From contig NZ_QLYZ01000029.1 of NCBI RefSeq assembly GCF_003350325.1, positions 1 through 37,571 of the forward strand: DNA of 37,571 bases, given 5' to 3'. The stretch comes from Vibrio rhodolitus (GTDB lineage: Bacteria > Pseudomonadota > Gammaproteobacteria > Enterobacterales > Vibrionaceae). Positions 15,283 through 27,300 of this stretch are shown piece by piece. Positions within the stretch are counted from its first letter, which is position 1; each line of letters opens with the position of its first letter. Below the pieces are notes generated by a model. That model searched no databases, was not told where the DNA came from, and saw nothing but the letters and a program-made list of their open reading frames with translations. The translations under genes were made by a program, and so were the position numbers.

Positions 15283-17463
15283 TTACAAATCAAATCGGTC
15301 AGCATTCATCACTTTGACCCAAGCTGCGACAAAATCAGCAACGAATTTGTCTTGGTTGTCATCTTGGGCGTAGAGCTCTGCATAAGAGCGCAGTACCGAG
15401 TTTGAGCCAAAGATCAAATCAACCCGTGATGCAATCCATTTAGTACTGCCAGAGGCGCGCTCACGAATCTCATACAAGCCGTTGTCAGCAGGGTGCCATG
15501 TGTAGTTCATATCGGTTAAGTTGACGAAGAAGTCTTGGCTTAATGCGCCGACTCGATCGGTCAATACACCTGTCTGACTGCCACCATAGTTGGTACCAAG
15601 TACGCGCATACCACCTACGAGCACAGTCATTTCAGCCGCAGTAAGCTGCATCAATTGGCTGCGTTCTAGTAGTAACTCTTCAGCCGTGACTGCGTAGTCA
15701 TCTTTGAGCCAGTTTCTAAAGCCATCATGGATCGGCTCCAAAACATCAAACGAGTGCTCGTCGGTCATTTCTGGCGCGGCATCCCCGCGGCCTTGGGAAA
15801 ATGGCACGCTAATACTCATTCCTGCATTGGACGCGGCTTTTTCTATCCCTACGCAACCGCCAAGTACAATTAAGTCCGCAAGGCTGATTGGTGAACCGAG
15901 GCTGGCTTTAATCGATTCGAGCTCAGCGAGCACATGGGCAAGTCTTTCAGGTTCGTTACCTTGCCAGTCTTTTTGCGGAGCTAGGCGAATGCGAGCACCA
16001 TTAGCGCCGCCTCGGCGATCGGAACCTCGATAGGTTCTGGCACTGTCCCATGCTGTTGTGACCAGATCGCTGATGGATAGATTACTGTTGAGAATGGCGA
16101 GTTTAAGGCTGTCGATGTTTTCATCACTGAGATGATAGCTAACACTCGGCACTGGATCTTGCCAAATCAGATCTTCTGCTGGTACATCACTGCCAAGGTA
16201 ACGTGATTTTGGACCTAGGTCGCGATGAGTGAGCTTGAACCATGCTCGGGCAAACACATCGGCAAAGTAGGCAGGATCATCGCGAAAGCGCTCCGCTATT
16301 TTGCGATACTCAGGATCAAATTTAAGCGCCATATCGGCATCGGTCATCATTGGCTTACATTTGATGGTAGGGTCTTCAACGTCGACTGGCATGTCTTCTT
16401 CGCTGATATTAACTGGTTCCCACTGCGCAGCGCCTGCCGGACTTTTGGTTACCCACCAATCGTATTTAAACAGTAGTTCGAAATAGCCGTTGTCCCATTG
16501 AGTTGGATTTGTTGTCCAAGCGCCCTCAACGCCACTGGTGACAGTGTTGCGCCCAACCCCTCGCGAGGTTTTATTTAACCAGCCCAAACCTTGGTCTTCA
16601 ATCTCTGCCCCTTCGGGTTCAGCTCCTAACACGGAGGCATCGCCGTTACCGTGTGCTTTACCGACAGTATGTCCACCTGCGGTTAGTGCGACAGTCTCTT
16701 CATCATCCATCGCCATTCGTGCAAAGGTGATGCGCATATCGTGAGCCGTTTTAATTGGATCTGGTTTGCCGTCTACACCCTCAGGATTAACATAAATTAA
16801 GCCCATCATCACCGCAGCGAGAGGGTTTTCTAAATCGCGCTCGCCAGAGTAGCGGTTATTTTCCCCACCACTGGGTTGTAGCCATTCTTTTTCTGCACCC
16901 CAGTAAATATCTTTCTCAGGATGCCAAATATCTTCTCGACCACCTGCGAAGCCAAAGGTTTTGAAGCCCATTGACTCATACGCCATGTTGCCCGCGAGAA
17001 TAATCAGATCCGCCCATGAAATTTTGTTGCCATATTTTTTCTTAATTGGCCAGAGTAGGCGCCTTGCTTTATCGAGGTTGCCGTTATCTGGCCAGCTGTT
17101 GAGCGGGGCAAACCTCTGATTACCGCGACTGGCGCCGCCGCGTCCATCGGCAATACGATAGGTACCAGCAGAGTGCCAAGCCATACGAATCATTAAACCG
17201 CCATAGTGTCCCCAGTCTGCGGGCCACCAATCTTGGCTATCGGTCATAAAGGCTTTGAGATCACTTTTTAACTCTTCAAGATCGAGTGAGTTGAACGCTT
17301 CAGCGTAATTAAAACCATTCCCCATAGGGTCGGTTTTTTGGTCGTGCTGGTGGAGGATGTCGAGATTCAAGGTTTTCGGCCACCAGTTAAATTCCGCAGC
17401 CTGTTGATTGGTGTTAGCGCCGTGCATTACCGGACACTTGGATGGGTGAGATTTTTCGCTCAT
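15283..17463 (-). CDS. katG: Bifunctional catalase-peroxidase KatG
   Basis: The 726-residue haem enzyme removes hydrogen peroxide. The distal site is intact: Arg93, Trp96 and His97 in MIRMAWHSAGTYR. Tyr224 in GLIYVNPEG and Met250 in FARMAMDDE complete the covalent Trp-Tyr-Met adduct needed for catalase activity. His265 in TAGGHTVGKAHG is the proximal haem ligand. The duplicated C-terminal domain is present in full to the end, and the length equals that of the well-known enterobacterial enzyme. GGGAG lies seven bases before the ATG. The gene is divergent from the giant adhesin gene. OxyR control is expected from the family, but no convincing OxyR site was seen. Confidence 0.97.
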   Translation of the reverse strand: MSEKSHPSKCPVMHGANTNQQAAEFNWWPKTLNLDILHQHDQKTDPMGNGFNYAEAFNSLDLEELKSDLKAFMTDSQDWWPADWGHYGGLMIRMAWHSAGTYRIADGRGGASRGNQRFAPLNSWPDNGNLDKARRLLWPIKKKYGNKISWADLIILAGNMAYESMGFKTFGFAGGREDIWHPEKDIYWGAEKEWLQPSGGENNRYSGERDLENPLAAVMMGLIYVNPEGVDGKPDPIKTAHDMRITFARMAMDDEETVALTAGGHTVGKAHGNGDASVLGAEPEGAEIEDQGLGWLNKTSRGVGRNTVTSGVEGAWTTNPTQWDNGYFELLFKYDWWVTKSPAGAAQWEPVNISEEDMPVDVEDPTIKCKPMMTDADMALKFDPEYRKIAERFRDDPAYFADVFARAWFKLTHRDLGPKSRYLGSDVPAEDLIWQDPVPSVSYHLSDENIDSLKLAILNSNLSISDLVTTAWDSARTYRGSDRRGGANGARIRLAPQKDWQGNEPERLAHVLAELESIKASLGSPISLADLIVLGGCVGIEKAASNAGMSISVPFSQGRGDAAPEMTDEHSFDVLEPIHDGFRNWLKDDYAVTAEELLLERSQLMQLTAAEMTVLVGGMRVLGTNYGGSQTGVLTDRVGALSQDFFVNLTDMNYTWHPADNGLYEIRERASGSTKWIASRVDLIFGSNSVLRSYAELYAQDDNQDKFVADFVAAWVKVMNADRFDL

Positions 17464-17854
17464 TGCTTGCTCCCTTCACTGGGTTGTTTTAACCAAGTTT
17501 AGTCAGCGCAAATAAGTTTAGCCTGATAGAAGTGAATATAGGAGAGGCAGCGTAGCAGTGTTATGGGTAGTCATTGAGCGGAAGATATTGATTTGCAGTA
17601 AAATTCAGAATCCTTCGTATATTACTGAGAGGTTGGTTTTCATCCACAAGCGCTATGCTCACTTAGATTGTTAGTTTAGTTGGCTCCCTGGAGCGTGATT
17701 TTGAGTATCTGTTTGTTTTAGTGATGCAATTCGCGAATAACTCAAAATTGGCTATATGCAACAACTTTTAAGCAACTAGTTCAATTTTTTCCTATCCTTA
17801 CTAGTAATGATATTGGTCGATAAATAAACCAAAGTTAGCCTAGGGATGGTCATT
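17464..17854. promoter_or_regulatory. Divergent regulatory region between katG and the giant adhesin gene
   Basis: This 391-bp gap must contain both promoters. It holds a compact palindrome GCTCC-CT-GGAGC (17683-17694) and a perfect 9-bp inverted repeat ATTTTGAGT (17698-17706) with ACTCAAAAT (17740-17748), whose inner ends are 33 bp apart. These two lie about 110-170 bp upstream of the adhesin start. A smaller dyad GGTT-N5-AACC (17481-17493) lies close to katG. No promoter hexamer pair is convincing. Nothing else was recognised. Confidence 0.4.
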
Positions 17855-18361
17855 ATGAGCGAGCAAACAGTTGCAGTGCCGGGAATTGTTAAGGAAGTGG
17901 TTGGAGAACCAATCGTGATGCGAGCTGGTGAGCCCGCGTTAATCGCCAATAAAGGTTTTGAGCTAAAACCTAATGACTTGTTATTTACGCCCTCTGGTAC
18001 CGAGTTAGTGGTTACGATAAATAACGAACTGGTTTTCGTCGACGAGAATTGTGTGGGCTGTATCAATATCGCCCAAGTCGATGCACCAGAACTTGCAGTC
18101 GCGAATATCAATGGTGAGCTGGTTACGGTAAATGAGCCGACAGATGACGTACTTGATGTTGAGGCATTACAGCAGGCGATTTTGCAAGGGCAAGATCCCA
18201 CCGAGGTACTGGAATCGACCGAAGCTGGTGAAGCTCCAGATGGATCAGCGATAGGAACGTCGGCAACAGTGCCTCTCAACCTTGCTCAAACCATCGCAGC
18301 GACGAAGTTTGAAACCGCAGGGATGAGCAACGAGCGCGAGCAATTTGATTACGAAGAGGGC
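17855..18361 (+). other. N-terminal retention module of the adhesin
   Basis: Residues 1 to about 169 follow the LapA/BapA pattern: a beta-rich core starting VAVPGIVKEVVGEPIVMRAG, then ELKPNDLLFTPSGTELVV, a Cys-x-x-Cys (residues 66 and 69) and the helix VEALQQAILQGQDPTEVLE. In LapA proteins this module plugs the TolC-type channel, and the periplasmic protease LapG cuts a TAAG-like di-alanine site just after the helix. Here that place reads STEAGEAP (residues 121-128), so the first Ala is replaced by Glu123. The segment after it (AATKFETAG) matches the conserved downstream part of the module. Confidence 0.8.
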
Positions 18362-21300
18362 AATGATGTCGTCGCCGCAGACGGTGGTTTGGTGATCACG
18401 ACTACAGTGACTGAGGGCAATTTGTCGGATGGGAGCTATCCACAACAGACGATTGCACGCGCAACCGTTGTAGCAGGTACCTTGAGCCTTGACCCTAGTT
18501 CTTTTGTTCCTGTCACAAGTAGCTTAAATGCGCTTCTAGATGAATTGAATAAAGAAATTACCTCTTCTGGTAAGGCTGTTGAGTTTGTTTATGACCCCAC
18601 GACGAATGCGATTATTGGCTCGCAAGAGGGAGAGACGGTTCTTACCATCGATATTGATGCAGTTCAGAGTGGAAAAAATATCAGCTTAAGTTTGGTTACC
18701 ACGCTAGAAAAGCCAATTGATCACAACGTAGATGCTGGTAGTCAGGGCTTAGTTCGATTTACAGATAACTTGCTTCAAGTTGATTTGACCATTAATGGTG
18801 CTGATACCAATGGTAATGAACTCAAACAGCCGATATCAGTCACGGTTTCAGTTGAAGATGGGGATGAGCAATTAGCGGTAGAGGTGGATGAAAGCTACAC
18901 CGAAGCGGTAACGCTAAGTGCAGATAATCCTTATCAGACTTCGGGCAGTGTGTTTGAACTTGGTGCAGATGAGCTGGCAGAGATCCGGTTTGATGACGGC
19001 GCTATGGCGCAATTTGCAGGCGTGTTATCCGATAACCAAGAGACAGAAGTTACCCTTTCTGACGACGGCAAAACTCTGACTTTAGCGATCAAAGATAATC
19101 CAGATACAGTTGTTTTAGCGTTCGTTTTGGCAGAGGACGGCACTTATACCATCACTCAGAACCTACCGCTTGAACAAAATAATAACCAAGACACGCTTAA
19201 CTTTGCTCTTCCTGTCACATCCATTGATTATGATGGTGACGTTGTCACTAACGTTATCAACTATCAAGTTATTGATGGAGCTGCGCCAAGTGTTGAGCTT
19301 CCAAATTCAGTGACTCCGGTATTAGAGAGCCAGCTTGATAGTGGTAATCCAGTTTTATCTCAGGGCGTGCTTGGTTACCAGGGTAGCGATGCGGTTCAGC
19401 ATTTTGAAATCGATGTAGAGGCATTTAACAGCCAGTATCAAGGCATTCTGCAAAGTGGCGAGCTTGCTGTAACCTTGTTTGACACCACGGCTGACGATGA
19501 TGATTTTGTTCACTCCTACGTAGGTAAAGATGAAAATGGTGAAACCGTCTTTACCATCACACTGCAACCAGATGGCAGTTACACTTTTGAGTTGTTAAAA
19601 CCACTTGATCACAATGGACCAGCCGATCCTAGTAGTGCAGACAATAACCGCTATGACCTCGATTTTCCGGTTTATGCGGTTGATAGTGATGAAGATAAAT
19701 CTGACTCAAATCGAGCTGTTGATGGCGCGCAAGCAACCATTTTGACCATCGCAGTCGTTGATGATGTTTCCACGCTCAAAGATTCGTTGCTGTTTGATCA
19801 AATAGTCGAACCAACAGTTGGTGTTGATGGCATGACCACGTCAACACAGAATATATTCAGTGATGTTAGCCAAGATGGCGACCAAGTGACTCACTTTGTC
19901 TATGACAACAAGTCGTACAACTTAGATGACTATACACCCGATGGCGCTGGTGTTTATGCAATCGCACTTGATCCAGTCGGCAATGACGATAGCGCAATCG
20001 GCACGGTTTACATTAACCGTGATGGTGATATTTCGTTTAAACCCAATTCGGATATTTTGCATACCGATGAAACGTCAATCAATGACATTCTCACCGCTAA
20101 CCTCGAAGTGTTTACTAAAGACGGTGATGACGATGTTGATTCGGTTGATGTTACGCTCAAGATTAAAGATGGTGACAACATCAATTTTACCGGTGAGTTA
20201 GAGCTTGCCTTTACCGAAAAGAGAAAGTCACAAACCTTCACCGAAGATGCCGACGGCACGCCTCTCAATGTCGGCTTGCAAATCGGTAGCGATGAGATAG
20301 CGAGCCTTCAGTTTGTCGCTGATAACGATGGCAACTCAGTGCTTAATAATATCACGCTCGATGAGGCTGCAACCTTTGTGCATATCCTAAACGAGGGACA
20401 AAGCGTGGTGGTGTCTTTAAGTAATGACTCGAATGATACGAGTGGGTATATATTACAGGCGACCTTTAGTGAAAATAATGCTGGTGAGCGAAGTGGTGCT
20501 TACAGCGTGACACAACACCAAGCGTTTGACCAAGTGGATGAGGTGACAGTTAACTTTCCTTTTGCAGCGACGGACACTGATGGCGATACCAGTTCAGACA
20601 CGATTGACGTAGTCGTACTTGATGGTAAAGACATCACGGTGTGTAATCCGGATTCGTTTGTTTTTATCAAAGAGCCGAAAAACCTAGATGGTAGTGAGGA
20701 AAATTCAATTACTCGTCATTCATCTATCGAACTAAAACAAGGTTCAGACGAGATAGATAGTGTCGAGTGGAAGGCTACGCCGCAAATGCAGGCTGCTCTG
20801 GAGGCAATCACAAGCCAAGGGCAAGCAACGGATTATGAGATCACGGATCAATTTATCCGCGTTTTTACCACCGATGGTAATGGACAAGAAAATAACGTAA
20901 TTATCTTTGAGTTAGACGCAGACAAAAGCGGTTGCTACTACGTAACGCAATACTTACCGATAGACAATGATCAAAGTGATGATAAGGATCTGATTGTTCT
21001 CTCGATTGTTGCTACCGATGCCGATGGTGACAGTGTTGAAGCGGATGTCGATGTCATTTTAAAAGATGGCGTAGAAACCAAACTCACAGATAGCAGCTTG
21101 ACATACCAAGAAGTTAACGATGAATTTGGCGCGGCAAAAACGGGAACAGTAGACTTAAAACAAGGCTCTGATGGCGTATCTGACATTTCGGTTTCTTTAG
21201 ATAATGACACCGACGTGATGAGTTGGACTAGCCAAGACAGACCGCTGGATCTGGTCAACTCGGGTAATGATTACACCTTAGTGTATGAAGACGATCCCGA

Positions 21301-24300
21301 CAGCAAAGTTCTAGAGTTTATCTTCGATGAGCAGAGTGGTGCGTATCAAGTCGTTCAGTACCAACCGATTGACCAAGATAGCACGAACCAAAGTAAGTTG
21401 GCATTTACGGTGACGGCTAAATCTACTGATGATGCCGATGTACAAGCAACTATTGATGTCACCATTAAAGATGGTGTGGAAACAACATTAACCAACAGCA
21501 GTGTTGAGTACACCGAATTAAAAACGGGTACTGGCTTAGAGGAGAGTTACGGCTACCGCGCTGACAGTGTCGCGATAAAAGCTGGTGTAGATGGTGTTTC
21601 TAAAGTGGAAGTTTTGTTAGATGAGCCATCAGTGGTGAACTCTTGGACCAGTCAAGGCAAAGAATTAGAAGTTGTTAGCGATGGTAATGACTTTAAGTTG
21701 GTCGACAAAAATGATGCTGATAGCGTGGTGTTAGAGTTTGTTTTTGATGATGATACGGGTGATTACTCAATAGAGCAGTTTTTACCTTTGGATCAGGTAA
21801 ATGGCGAGCAAAGTATCATTAACCTTACCGTCAAAGCGTATTCAACTGATGATGAGCTAACGAGTGCCAACATTGCGATTACCATAAACGATGGTTTAGA
21901 GACGAATTTGTCCGATCGCGTGGTCAACCTGACTGAAACCGATGATGCGAACAACAACTTTAATCAAACCGAGACCACAGGGAATGTCAATCTCAAACCC
22001 GGTGTCGATGGTGTATCTGCGATAGCTTTGACGCTTAGCCAAACACAAATGGATGACATCAATGACAATTGGAGCAGTCAAGGCAAGCCGCTTTCAGTGG
22101 TTGAAGATCTGGATAACAACAGCTACGCGCTGGTATATAAAGCCGATCCTGATACACAAGTATTAACTGTCACTCTCGATAGCCAAGGTCATTATAAAGT
22201 TGAACAATTGCTGCCAATCGATCAGCAGGGCAGCACCAGTAGTTTAGTTTTTGCGGTCACCGCTTCATCGACAGATGATGCTGATATTACCAAGAACCTA
22301 ACGGTAAATGTTAGTGATGGCGTAGACACGTCCCTGCAAGATGACGTAGTTACGCTGCAAGAAACCGTCGATTCTGATGGTGAGTTCGCCACTAAATCGA
22401 TTAGTGGTGATGTTAACTTGAACCCTGGTCCTGATGGTGCCAAGTCGAGTATTTCCCTTGCGAATGCGGATGAGATTGATAGCTGGACGAGTAATGGCAA
22501 ACAGACATCGGTTGCCACCACTGCCAATACTGTTACTGTGCTGGATGAGGATAATAACAAGGTACTGGAGCTGATCTACTACCCAGAAGCCGTAGGCAAC
22601 AAAATAGCCGGCAGCTATGAGGTGATTCAATATGCAGCTATTGATCAGCCAATCGGTAATATTAGCGAGCTCAAAGTGGATGTGACGGCGACGTCGACAG
22701 ATGATGAGCCGCTCACCAAGCAAATCACCGTTAATATCAAAGATGGCGTAACACCATCGATTGATGTCAATGGCAGTGCAAGTCTTCCTGAAACAAGTGA
22801 TATGGATGCCGCAACGCCAGCGAAAAAGACCTTTACGCAACTGCTGGATATTAACAGTGGTACTGATGATATCAATACGGTTTTCTTTGCGTTAGCGGAT
22901 GATAGTGTATTTAAACTGACGGATCTTACGAGTGAAGAACGCGATCTCGAAGTAAAAAGTGCAGACGGTTCATATTCGCTGTTTATCAAAGGAACCAATA
23001 CCGAAGTTCTTAATATCTCGTTGGACAAACAAAGTGGCGATGTTACGGTTGAACAATACCTGCCACTTGATAACCCGCTAAACAATAAGATTGAGCTTAA
23101 GATTTCGGTCACAGCGACTGACACCGATGGCGATCCAGGCAGCAACCACTTTAATCTAACTTTGATTGATGGGCAGGATCCGCAGATAAAACCAGTGTCT
23201 AGCCTAGATGTGTTTGAAAAAGGGCTAGGAGAAGCTGGCGACAACTCGCAAGTCAATTCTACCACCTTAATGTTTGAAGCCAGTTCAGACAACATTGAAA
23301 CCATCGAAATCAAAGATGTCGGTATTATCGTGACTGACCAAAACAATGCTCCGATGACGCTGACGGCTGACAACCAAACGGTGCAGTTTGAGCAGACCGA
23401 CACGGGCTTGATTGGTTACATTGGTAGTGGCGTTAACAAGGAAAGTGTATTTGAAGTCACGGTTAATTCCGATTATACCAGTAACGATTTCGGCAAAGTG
23501 GAGTTCACCTTACTTAAAGAGGTCGATCATCCAAATGCTGGTACCGATTCTCTGTTACTGAAATTGCCGGTAGTGGCAACCGATTTTGATGGCGATGCCA
23601 GTCAAACGGGACCCCAGCAGGCTTATGTTACAGTCAATCTGATTGATGATGTTTCTACGCTTAAAGCGTCGATTCTATTCGATGACATCACTGAACCTAC
23701 ATTAGGTACTCAAGGTAGCACAACCGAGGTGCAAAACATCTTTGCTGATGTGAGTAAAGACGGCGACCAAGTGACCCATATCGTTTACGACAATAAGAGT
23801 TATGAGTTGGATGACTACACGCCAAATGCTCAAGGAGTGTATGCGATTGCACTTGATGCCAAAGGCGCGGATGACAGTGGTATCGGTACGGTATACATCA
23901 CGCGAGATGGCGATATTTCATTTAAGCCCAATTCCGATATTTTGCACACAGATTTAACCGCCACGGCAGATGTTTTGACTGCCAACCTTGAGGTGCACAC
24001 CAAGGATGGTGATAACGATATGGATTCTGTTGATGTGACATTGAAAATCAAAGATGGCGTTGATATTGGTTTCTCAGGTGAACTTGAAGTGGCATGGACC
24101 GAAGTTTCATCAATTAATACCATTACTACCGATGGCGAAGGGCAAGTGCTTAACGTTGGATTAACCAGCGGAAGTGACCATTTAGCGAGCCTCAAATTTG
24201 TCGCTGACAATGATACTAATTCTGTACTGAATAATATCACGGTCGACGAAGTTGAGACCTTTGTGCATGTGATTAATGGTGGAGACAGTATTGTCGTTTC

Positions 24301-27300
24301 TACCAACGAAAATCAGCCACTTAATGTTGCAGACTATATCTTGCAAGCGACGCTGAGCAAAGATGGACAAGGCAAGGCGAATGGTGAATACAGCATCACT
24401 CAATATAAACCGTTTGACCAAGCTCAGTTACCGATAGATTCTGCCGTCATATTGTTACCACTAGTCGCCACAGATACAGATGGTGATCCAACGCCAACAC
24501 AGATCCAACTCACTGTTGCTGATGGTCAAGATATCACGGTGGGTAACAGCACATCATCAGTGCAACTTAATGAGACGTTAACGCTTGATGGAACTGAAGA
24601 GAACGCGATTAGTCAGCATGATAGCGTGAGCTTCGTTGCTGGCGTTGACGGTATCGATGCTGTTAAATGGCAAAATGATGCAGCATTGCATACCTTGTTG
24701 GATGGCATTACCACCCAAGGTAAAGAGACGAAATACAGCGTAAGCGATGATACGCTAAGAGTGTATCTAGATGATGGTGGTCAAGGTAAAGATGTGATCA
24801 CCTTTGTACTCGATAGTGGCACTGGAGGCGGCTATACAGTTAAGCAGTACTTGCCTATTGATAATGCCAACGATGACACCACTAATATTGATGTACTTAA
24901 TCTAGCGATTGTGGCAACTGACAAAGATGGTGATGATACGGTTGCCCCAATTAAAGTGAACCTCAAAGATGGCGTAAACACGTCAATAAGTAACGTCACT
25001 GAAGCATGGACCGAGACGGATAATGCTGATGATGAGTTTGTAGCGGTAACGGCAAACGGCAACGTTAACCTTGCTGAAGGCTCTGACGGCGCAGAAACGC
25101 TAACGGTGAATTTGACCACCGCAGATATCAACGTGATTGAAACTAATTGGACTAGCCAAGGAAATGCACTTGCGGTTGATTTTGATTCGGTCAGTAACAC
25201 TTACACCTTAGTTTATAAAGATAACCCTGCCACCGAAGTGCTTGAGTTCAAGCTAAATAGTAATGGTAGTTATGAGGTCACACAGTCGCGACCAATAGAT
25301 CAAGTGGGAGCGAAGAGCACTATTGTATTTAACATTATCGCTTCTTCAACGGATGATGCGGATGTTAAGGCGACGGTAACAGTCGATATCTCAGATGGTG
25401 TTGACACCAGTATCCAAGATAGCACCAAATCGCTGACTGAAACGTTAAATGGCTCGGGCGACTTTACCAGTTCAAGCGTTAGCGGTGATACTCATTTAAA
25501 TCCGGGGCCGGATGGTCACCAAACCACCGTATCTCTTAAAAACTATGATGAAGTACATGGTACCGCAGCCAATCAATTCAAAGGTTGGAGTAGTAATGGT
25601 AACGATATTGAAGTAACGGAGACAGATACTTCCGTCATTTTGACTGACAAAGTCACTGGTGAGAAAGTACTAGAGTTAACCTACTATCCGGAAGATGTTG
25701 GTGTCTTCGGCGATGCTAACTTTAAAGCTGCTGGCACTTATGACGTGACTCAGTTCAGAGCCATAGACCAACCAGTAGAGAATGTTAGTCAGTTGCAAGT
25801 GACGGTGACTAGCCGTTCAACCGATGATGAACCGCAAACCGCGCAAATTACGATCAATATTAACGATGGTACAACGCCAACCATCATCGCGAACAACGAT
25901 GCGAGTTTAACTGAAACCGTTGATATGGCTGCCAATACGCCAGCCAATGATTCGTTCAATCAAATGTTGACCATCAGTAGTGGGACGGATGCTGTTGACA
26001 CTGTCATTTTTGCTCTGGCGGATAGTAGTGTCTATCAGCTTGCTGACTTAACTAGCAGTGGCCAAGATTTGGTAGTCCAAAGCAACGATGCGTCTTACTC
26101 GCTTTATATTAAAGGCACTAATACGGAAGTGCTTAATATCTCGGTCGATAAAGACAACGGCAATGTAACGGTAGAGCAATATCAACCGCTGGACAATCCG
26201 TTAAGCAACGATATTGTGCTGACGCTTAACGCGACCGTTACAGATACTGATGGCGACAGTGCTTCGACCTCTTTCCTGTTGACACTGACCGATGGTACCG
26301 ATCCAAGTATCACACAAATTAGCCCAATGATGGTTGATGAAGATGGTCTAGGCTCAAGTAGCAATGCTGAGAATGATGATACGGTCATAAAACTCGCGCC
26401 AAGTTCGGACAACATTGAAAAGTTTGAGGTAGATACAGCAGCAATTAAGTTGTTTAGCCAAGCTGATGTTGAACTTACTGACGGATTGAAGTCAGGTGGA
26501 AAAACGGTTCAATATGAGGCGATAGCTGGTGGTTATCGTGGTTACATTGATGTTGACGGTTCAAAACAAACTGTATTTGAGCTCAAGATTAACTCTGATT
26601 ACACCGATAGCGATTTGGGTAAAGTGGACTTCAAATTGCTATTACCAGTCGACCATCCGAGCGCTAGTACCGATTCTCTGACATTAAAACTTCCAGTCAC
26701 GGCGTACGATTTTGATGGTGATTCAAGTAATCAATCAATCATTGAAGTTGAACTGAAAGACGCGGAGCCCAATGTCGTTGAGAAATCTATATCTATTGTA
26801 GAAGGTAAGGCTCAAGCCAAAGATGTACTGCTCAATTTTGCTCAAGGTGATGGCTTACGCATTACTAAAATTGATGTCGCTGATAATAATGAGTTTGGTT
26901 TTGGTAATAGCAAAGCGGCGTCATTAGATATTGATTCGCTTGGTTATAACAATAGCCAAACTGTTTACGCGAAAGACTCAAATGATCAATGGGAATTAAT
27001 TGGTTCAATTAAAGTATTTGAGAAAAATGGTCATTTACGTGTTCGTTTTGACTCTGATAGTACAGTCGATCATCAACTTGGCAAGTTAAATACACACTTT
27101 ATTGTGACAGGCGAAGATAACGATGGGGATATTGATACCGCCAAACTCAATCTGACCATCAGTGACAAAGCAGCGAAGCTTGTTATTGATCCTGTTCGCG
27201 GCGATGAAGATACTGATATCGCGGTTACAATTGAAATTGATTTGCATGATGCCGATGGTGAAGAGATTCAATCGCTGTTGCTCGGCAATCCTCCGGGAGG

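Noticed and set aside
17464..17560. OxyR operator upstream of katG
   Set aside because: Only partial ATAG-like words are present, without the four-part spacing of an OxyR site.
18287..18304. IAAT (residues 147-150) as the LapG cleavage site
   Set aside because: It lies in the conserved segment downstream of the usual site and is not followed by Gly; the TEAG at residues 122-125 aligns better by position. It is kept as an alternative within the finding.
22645..23403. Long open frame of 252 codons on the minus strand inside the adhesin gene
   Set aside because: It is antisense to the repeat array, is composed of Ser/Leu/Val-rich sequence that mirrors the Asp/Thr-rich coding strand, has no recognisable domain, and similar frames recur at equivalent points of other modules.
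18863..26764. Repeat array considered as CRISPR or other DNA-level repeat
   Set aside because: The units are 400-490 bp, remain in one open frame and are conserved in protein rather than in DNA, so they are protein modules.
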